From positions 186,001-250,000 of the forward strand of contig MU405231.1 in assembly GCA_022836615.1 (NCBI GenBank): a stretch of DNA of 64,000 nucleotides, in the 5' to 3' direction. Source of the stretch: Annulohypoxylon bovei var. microspora (Eukaryota; Ascomycota; Sordariomycetes; Xylariales; Hypoxylaceae). Below are positions 57,647-64,000 of the stretch, in pieces. The number at the start of each line of letters is the position of its first letter. The first letter of the stretch is position 1. A program made the translations under genes and the position numbers. The notes under the pieces are model-generated. The model saw only the letters and a program-made list of their open reading frames with translations, made no database searches and was not told the origin of the DNA.

Positions 57647-57772
57647 GTGTTAATATTACTGTAGAAAACTCCGTGTATTCGTTATCCCCTTGTTGCTTAA
57701 TCAGCACTTCTTGTCAGCTAAATTACGTGTAGGCTAGTTAAATTGGTAGTCCAAGGGATTGATTTTCTGTAG
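57647..57772 (+). repeat. Short dispersed repeat family B, copy 1
   Basis: About 126 bp alignable with 20620-20743. It starts GTGTTAATATTACTGTAGAA and ends GGGATTGATTTTCTGTAG. The inner ends CTGTAGAAAA and TTTTCTGTAG are nearly inverted copies, as in a small MITE. Confidence 0.6.
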
Positions 57773-57986
57773 CCACTCGTACATTTACTTTAACCCCTTT
57801 TCTATACTTGACGCCTTGCATTAGATGTGTCACCATGTAATCTATATCTTGGTTTTCGCTAGCGATCAGCGATGCACGATAATTCGAAGATCTCTTATAG
57901 GTCATTAAAATTCAAAAATATTCCGAGACGTAGCGTCATCACTGCATACATATGTTCTATATATGCACGATTAACACTCGCCGGTA

Positions 57987-58253
57987 CGAAGGTTGTGGAC
58001 AAAAGTTTCGCACATCAGCCAAAGGCTGACCCGTGCCCGTGTAAATTGAAAGATTTGCGCACCGTGTGGTGTGTCTTTCTTTAGTGGCTGAACTGCCTAA
58101 ATCAAAACGGCTATCCACTAGAATATAGTGGACAGATCACTATTAGGCCTAAGTCTTAGCGGAAAGCTCATACAGTGTTTACATATCCCTTATTTAATTA
58201 CGCACTGGGTAAGGCCCGTGGCTGATGTGCGAAACTTTTGTCCACAACCTTCG
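57987..58253. mobile_element. MITE, family A, with exact 34-bp terminal inverted repeats
   Basis: Bases 57987-58020 (beginning CGAAGGTTGTGGAC and ending CACATCAGCC) are the exact reverse complement of 58220-58253, all 34 positions. The 267-bp element contains no coding frame of note; an internal hairpin CCACTAGAATATAGTGG lies near 58117. The base pair TA stands just outside the left end but CA outside the right, so a TA target duplication is not proven. Perfect terminal repeats suggest recent movement by a transposase encoded elsewhere. Confidence 0.88.
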
Positions 58254-58616
58254 CAGGTTGTGTTTAAAACCTAACCCGATCAATCACATGTCTCACCGTT
58301 GAGCCAAGCTTCACGATGAGTCGTGTGCCGATACCCGAAATGAGATGAGCGAGCCAAGCTATGCCCTCTTGGCAAGGGATATTGACGTCTTACTACTTTG
58401 GCGAGATCGAATGAAGACGTCAGAATTCAGCCTGAAATCTGGGCGAGGCTTGAGCTAGAGGCCTTGGCAAATCTCTTACCCGTGTTTACCATGACCCAGG
58501 TTAAGTAGGTGTTTGGGCAGTTATTTTAACCTCATGGACCTCGCGCCTTTGAAAAAGATGCGATCTCTCACATCGCTCCTCAGACCCCCAGGAGCACCAG
58601 AGCGTCGGGAGAATAT

Positions 58617-59752
58617 ATGGAGCCGGGCATCCCGGAGAAAGGCGTAGAGCCGTCAAAAGCCTCACGCCTAGGGTTCCTGCGCACTAAGAAAGCAATTGCG
58701 GGTTTCACAACATTGGGCTGCCTCCTTGTCGTAGCCGTTGTGTTAATTGGTTAGTTGCCAGAATTCCTCTCGCGAAGAGTGTGAGGGTCTAAATCGTGCG
58801 TACTAACATCAAGCGTAATCATCCAGCTCTTGCGGCCACCGGCACGATTCATTCAAGCGACTCAACTAATGAATCTAGAGATGAGAAACAGTTAGCCGGT
58901 CCAAGTACGACGAGCACAAGGGACGATGTTGCTCTAACAACATCAATGTCGGGATCGGCACTTACGTCTACTACTCTAGGATCCAAATCCTCGGAATCAA
59001 CAGAATCATCTGTTACGCCATCCGTTGTAAATTCTGCCGCAAGCCCACATATCATTCCTCTAAGGATCATGGCTCTTGGCGCCTCCATCGTCAAAGGCGA
59101 GACCTCTCCAGGTTACTTAGGCTTCCGCAAGCCTATGCGCGACGAACTAGTCGACTTAGGCTTTACGGTGAACATGGTTGGCTCGGTACGCCTAGGCGAC
59201 TTCGTCGACAACGACGTCGAGGCCTATGGTGGAAAGAAGATCACGGAAATGCACGACTACGCCAAGAACATCGTGCCCAAGACCTTGCCTAACGTGTTCG
59301 TCATCAACCTCGGAACTAACAATCTCCTACAGAACAAGGACGTCGACAAAGTAGGCCAACAGATGAAGGACTTGATCAACTATCTGCTGACTGCTTCAAA
59401 CGAGTCGACGGTCATTATGAGCACGATGTTGACCAACACGGTCCCTAATCTCGAGCCTAAGGTCTTGGATATGAACAAGCAGTACCGAGATATGATAAAA
59501 GACTTCGAAGCAGATCAGAAACCAGTCGTATTAGCTGAAATGCATCCAGGCGATGGTGTTTCTGGGGTTCCTACGACTGATGATATCGGGCCCGACGGCT
59601 CGCACCCCACAGTCAAAGGCTACGAGATGATGGCGCATATATTCGTCCAGGCGATCCAGAAGGCCGACGAAAAGGGGTTCCTGCGTAAAGCCGTCGATAA
59701 CGATATACCGGCAGATGGAGATGCTGAGAGAGCTGGGTCGAACAATAGCTGA
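58617..59752 (+). CDS. Membrane-anchored SGNH/GDSL hydrolase (CE3-like)
   Basis: A 352-residue protein in two exons, 58617-58749 and 58827-59752, with a 77-bp intron (branch CTAAC, acceptor CCAG). It has a short basic cytosolic N-terminus, one membrane helix (TTLGCLLVVAVVLIALAATG, near 31-50), a Ser/Thr-rich stalk to about 120, then an SGNH hydrolase domain opening PLRIMALGAS. Catalytic serine S131 lies in GAS, the third block is INLGTNNLL, and the Asp-His pair is D301/H304 in GPDGSHPT. The opening resembles family CE3 acetylxylan esterases, so deacetylation of a polysaccharide outside the cell or in the secretory pathway is plausible. The type II topology puts the domain in the lumen or outside. 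The fourth-block GND is GTNN here. Confidence 0.88.
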
Positions 59753-60284
59753 GTAATCACGGTGCTAATAATTATATTCGACTGGCGGAGAGATCACCAA
59801 TGCTTCATCGCCCCTGAGAGACTTTATGCCTAACTTTGCTCTTCTGTGACCACGTAGCAACTCCGGAAATGAGCAATAAGATCGCTAAGACTAATGGAAT
59901 GGTACATTATCCTTAATAGAAGTATACAATGATCATATCTCACGTTAGTAACATATATGTACCTGCACATGCACTTGAGCGTTTCATGGTCCAGGAATAG
60001 CAAAATCTATAGATGGATAGCGAGCCATATACTATGGAAGATCATTTTAACACTGGATTGACTCCACCGTGTGGCACATCGACTCGGCTCGTTTAGCCAT
60101 GTAATCACGGCGATGCCATATAAAACATTTTATTGGTCGTATATTGTTTTGTGGCGCTCCTGGACCTAAATCTTGATATTTGGTTACACCGTTTGTTAGA
60201 GAAATGTTTGAAAAGGACAGCCTTTTCATCTGGGACAAGATTGTGAGGTTAGTCTGATATATCGTCGTTCGTTTATGATCAATC
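59753..60284. other. Intergenic, 0.5 kb
   Basis: Between the SGNH hydrolase and the DUF3176 gene, same strand. A 79-codon antisense frame is unsupported. Confidence 0.6.
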
Positions 60285-62391
60285 ATGACTAAGGCTCACG
60301 ATATCCGGCACTCTCGCTACCATCAGGTCCTTCCGTGTGACGGTGATGTAGAAATGCAGCACGGAGAAACACAGTCACTAACAGGCAGACCGAGGTCTTT
60401 GGATTCACTTTGTACATACGACGCTAACACTTCTGTTTTGCCAATAGACCAGAACCTCTCCTCTTCTTCGCCTGCGAATCTCGTTGTCGGTGACCATCCG
60501 CTTGAAGGCTTTCTTACGAACACGACTGATTCAGTTTCAACTACTACGCAAGTCAACAGCTCTGAGCTAACTGATCGGGACACAACGACTTCACAAGCAG
60601 AAAAGTCTCCCTTCTAACTACCTAGCCGCGCTCCTAATACTTCGAAAGCAATATATTTGAAAGACAAGTGGCTCTGGGAGATATTCTCTATTATTTTCAG
60701 CATCGCTTGTATGATAACCGTCGTCGTCCTCGCGTCGCGACTAGATGGTACCTGGCTTTCGAAATGGACTTTTGTCTTGCAACCGAACACGCTCATCTCC
60801 ATCCTTGTCACTGCCGCCCAAAGCTCAATGATGCTAGTAGTAGCCGAAGTCATCGGCCAACTCAAATGGCTGCATATGAGCCTTCAAAAAAGGACACCGA
60901 CACTAACGGACGTAGATGCTTTCGAATCAGCCAGCAGAGGCCCCCTGGGCTCGCTCCTTCTCTTCTATCGCTGGAAACCTCGAACAGTAATATTGTTTCC
61001 ATTGGTATACATGGCGCTTTTGATTACGATTGTTGCCCTAGCTATGGGCCCGTTCGCTCAGCAGACTGTGGACATCATATATAGTTTAGAACCACAAGAT
61101 AACGTCAACGCCACGATTGCGATCAGTAACCACTACCATAACAATACCGAAACCGGGCTACAGTTTTTTTCAGATGAATCAGGAGATACCGGTATGAGTA
61201 TAACTTCACTTGATGCCTTCGACGTAGAAGCAGATATGCAAGGGGCGTACTACAGCGGTATTTATGGCCTAGATGCATCTTTCATCGACTTCACTTGTCC
61301 ATCAAGCAATTGCTCCTGGGGAAGATTTACCGCCCTAAGTCTTTGTTCAACCTGTCGAGATGTCTCAGCGTCTACAGAGGCTACTAGGAACTTATCTACG
61401 GCCGTGCATCAACTTCAAACACCTGGAGGCTGGAATTTATCCTTCGACGATTGGGATACAGTTGTATCTGAGTCAAGATCCTCTATCTACTCATCATTGA
61501 ACTTATTGGACACGCTCTCAGCTAATCTTATGTCATTTGCCGTTGTTCAGCGCGCACATAACGATCCCGAGAGGTGTTGCATTGTGACCGAATGCTCTAC
61601 TGCTTGGTGCGCAAAACAATATAGCAATATCACAGTGGTAAGAAGGGTTTTTTTTTCTCTTGTCGGTGTTCCTTTTTCTGAATTTTGGCTAATCAGATAT
61701 ATTGGGTTCACAGACAAATGGAGTACTTCAGAATGAACACTCGGTCCTTGAACTGCCACTGTGGCCCGTAAAAGGCCAGGATTTCGGTGGCCTTGCTAGA
61801 GGCCAAACGACCTTTTCCAACTGGATCTTCATGTTGACCCTGGATAGCAATGGTGGGAACGTTTCGTCCGCTCTGCCGCCTTTCGACCACAGCGGGTTTA
61901 ACGTTGGCATATACGACCACATGGCCATTACAAACTTCTTCCTCGGAAAGTTTAATATCAGCAGTGAGTCAAAAACCGTTCCTTTCAGCTCGGGAGAAAA
62001 TGTGACTTCTACTTTGGCAAACGTCACCGCTAGAATGACAAAAAAGATTCCAAGGTCGGGTTCCGAAACTATTGCCCCAGGAGTTATATGGCAACAGCAA
62101 TCAATTATCCGAATCCAGTTTGCTTGGCTTGCCCTACCCCTGAGCTTGGTCCTCTGCAGTGCCATCCTGTTCATCATGACGGTGCTGGTGACTAGACGTT
62201 TTTGCGTTCCAGTGTGGAAGTCATCACCGTTGCCATTTTTGTACCATGGAATCCAAGAATGGGATGACGATGAGAAACGCGATTTAGTAGACGGGCGATT
62301 AGAAAAGTTGCATCTAATGGAAGGTAGGGCAAGTTTAACCCGGGTGCGGATGTTCCGTTCACCTCAAGGGGGTTCGTGGTTAGCGAAATAG
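60285..62391 (+). CDS. DUF3176-type polytopic membrane protein
   Basis: A fungal membrane protein of about 623 residues. The first segment opens MTKAHDIRHSRYHQVLPC; the domain itself starts KDKWLWEIFSIIF, continues with NTLISILVTAAQSS, EVIGQLKWLH, DAFESASRGPLGSL and LLITIVALAMGPFAQQ, all typical of DUF3176. A long extracytoplasmic part with Cys-rich SNCSWG and SLCSTCRDVS and many NxS/T sites follows, and a final helix FAWLALPLSLVLCSAILFIM near the C-terminus. The frame is broken by an in-frame TAA at 60615-60617 that must be spliced out; a good CTAAT branch and CGAAAG acceptor (exon from 60649) support an intron, with donor GTGACC at 60490 my best guess (exons 60285-60489, 60649-61637, 61714-62391). 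The second intron (76 bp) is clear. Function unknown. Confidence 0.78.
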
Positions 62392-63157
62392 TTGAAGTGC
62401 ATTTCGGTCGAGAATCAAAACCAACCTTGCGGGTTACCTTGCCCGCCATATATGCTTTTGCCCGTGCTTTTGAGGATTATTGTGCCACTGGATTTGGGGT
62501 TTTAAAAAAGAGAAGTAATTTGTTCAAATAGTTGATAAAGAATGGATTAAGAAATATAAATGATCATAACCGTTCAGTACCTTAGGTACCTACCTAGGTA
62601 TCTGGTAGGTTTCCTCTCACGTCGAATAGCTAATACTTCATAAATTGCCCTACGGTCCATCCTTGTGTTACCGGCGTCGGCATTATGGAAGCCAGTAATG
62701 AGAACGGCTTGTTCCAGAAGTGTTGTTAGCCTCATTTTATCAAATAAAATGAAGTAGATGCTATGTATCCTAATGAATAAAAGAGAGAAACAAGAGAGAT
62801 GTAGTATGAGCGAGACTGCTGCGCTTTAAGCTCAGAGCCTATGTACTTCAAGATGTGTAAATCTGATGAGGCGCAAGCTATATGACTATTAGAAAGTCAT
62901 GGAAGAGCGGTTAGTCGAGCCTTATTCTCGGTACATAAATGAGGGTAGATAGGCGACTGATTCGTACCGTAGCCTGCTTCACAAGTGCAATTCCATATGC
63001 ATAGCATTTGTGGCTTCAAAGGAATACGACATTCGGTGTTGCAATAAACATATAAACAACAAAAAGGTCTATATAGTTCCCATCTTCTAACCCAACACGC
63101 TCCATGATTCCACTTTGCTCTTCTATCGTAGTGGACGTTTGAGAAATGTGATTATAT
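62392..63157. other. Intergenic, 0.8 kb
   Basis: Holds a dense TAGGTACCTACCTAGGTA motif near 62583-62611. No gene seen. Confidence 0.6.
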
Positions 63158-63790
63158 ATGTCTTGCAACACCCCCCAACAGGCGAATGAGAAGGCCGATT
63201 CAGACTGTAGCACAAAGCAAGCATTGAGCCAAATCCATCATGAAAGTGACACCTTAATGTTCGAAAGGTTTGCGAGAAACTTTCAGATATTTGTGTTGTT
63301 TCTGATGCCCATATCGATATTCGGGGCTTCGGTCTTCTCCATCATTTTTGGGCAGATGACAGATCCAAAAGACATTTTCGATTACCCGATGCTCTCATTA
63401 TTGACAGTGAGAACATTGCTAGCCTTGGCATGGCTGTCTTTCGTCCTGGTCCTTGGGTTGGGCGGGTTATCTCTCGGGCTTCTAGCAACTCATGAAGAGA
63501 ATGGTAAGGGGGTTTGGACACCCAAAACTATACGGAAGCTCAGAAGACTAGGGCTTATGGCAGTTGTCCTGCTCTATAGCCTCACGATAGGTGGTTTCAT
63601 GTTTATGGCCATCGCTCTAACCGCATATGTCCAAGGGGTGGCTTTCGTTGCGATTGGCTACACAGCGATTGCCGGCATCATCGCCACGGTCGCATGCTTT
63701 TATCAATGGCAGTAAGTCTTAGAAACTAGTATAGATTATAATATGCCAACTGACATATGTCTCCTAAATAGAAAATCCGTGAGAAACTAG
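63158..63790 (+). CDS. Orphan polytopic membrane protein
   Basis: About 190 residues, starting MSCNTPQQANEKADSD. A polar 45-residue N-terminus is followed by about four to five helices (FVLFLMPISIFGASVFSIIF, LLALAWLSFVLVLGLGGLSL, GLMAVVLLYSLTIGGFMFMA, GVAFVAIGYTAIAGIIATVA) separated by short loops including TPKTIRKLRRLG. The continuous frame stops at 63715, but that stop overlaps a perfect GTAAGT donor (CA|GTAAGT at 63712). An acceptor AATAG at 63771 adds a tiny last exon (63772-63790) that ends in SVRN. Both ends are possible. No family recognised. It is the third unassigned polytopic protein in the right-hand 20 kb. Confidence 0.6.
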
Positions 63791-64000
63791 AAAGAATATG
63801 GTCGCGGGAGTCATTTAGTGCATGAGTATGCTTGGGATAGAAAAGTTGGAGATTGGGGAAAGGGGAAAGGATAGGGGGTTTCCACTAATGGAATCGACGT
63901 GGGGCACTGAACGTTCAAACTTTACCATGTCAATCAACAGGACATTGAAGGAGTTATTAAGACTTGCGATGGTCTTGAAAAGGGACTCTGCCAGGCGAGA

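Larger units (their letters stand above)
57421..58616. other. Intergenic, 1.2 kb, with two transposon-like elements
   Basis: Holds a copy of dispersed repeat B (57647-57772) and the intact MITE of family A (57987-58253). The rest is the promoter of the SGNH hydrolase. No gene seen. Confidence 0.6.

Overview
The window is nuclear DNA of a filamentous ascomycete (Pezizomycotina, most probably a Sordariomycete; I cannot name the genus). The evidence is genes broken by short introns (mostly 49-102 bp) with GTAAGT-like donors and CTAAC/CTAAT branch sites, fungal-only families (SAT-domain polyketide synthase, HET domain, DUF3176), a clear Ste7/Mek2-type MAP kinase kinase, and long AT-rich spacers full of TACCTAGGTA-type motifs. 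I rebuilt exon structures by eye; each reported splice keeps the reading frame and the family motifs intact.

Layout. 1-8 kb: the 5' end of a non-reducing polyketide synthase that runs off the left edge, a 5.1 kb gene-poor spacer, then a Fet3/Abr1-type multicopper oxidase. Together these suggest the flank of a pigment or aromatic polyketide cluster whose core lies to the left. 9.5-35 kb: mainly housekeeping genes. These are a secreted GH35 beta-galactosidase, an Osh3-type oxysterol-binding protein, a small eight-cysteine protein, a cytochrome P450, the elongation factor Spt6, the Ste7-type MAPKK, a HAD-family phosphatase and a coiled-coil protein. 36-46 kb: a secreted thioredoxin-reductase-like flavoprotein between two tRNA-like relics, a three-finger C2H2 transcription factor, and an Erg6-like methyltransferase.

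46-64 kb looks accessory: small orphan membrane proteins, a secreted copper amine oxidase, a four-helix membrane protein in tandem with a HET-domain (vegetative incompatibility) protein, a GC-rich orphan, a membrane-anchored SGNH hydrolase, a DUF3176 membrane protein and another orphan polytopic protein. This part also holds a 267-bp MITE with exact 34-bp terminal inverted repeats, a decayed relative of it 4.5 kb away, and one copy of a second short dispersed repeat whose other copies flank the P450.

No CRISPR, rRNA or convincing intact tRNA is present. The most interesting items are the polyketide synthase/oxidase pair, the two-acceptor splicing around the copper-binding motif of the oxidase, the HET/4-TM tandem, the MITE pair, and the eight-cysteine protein.
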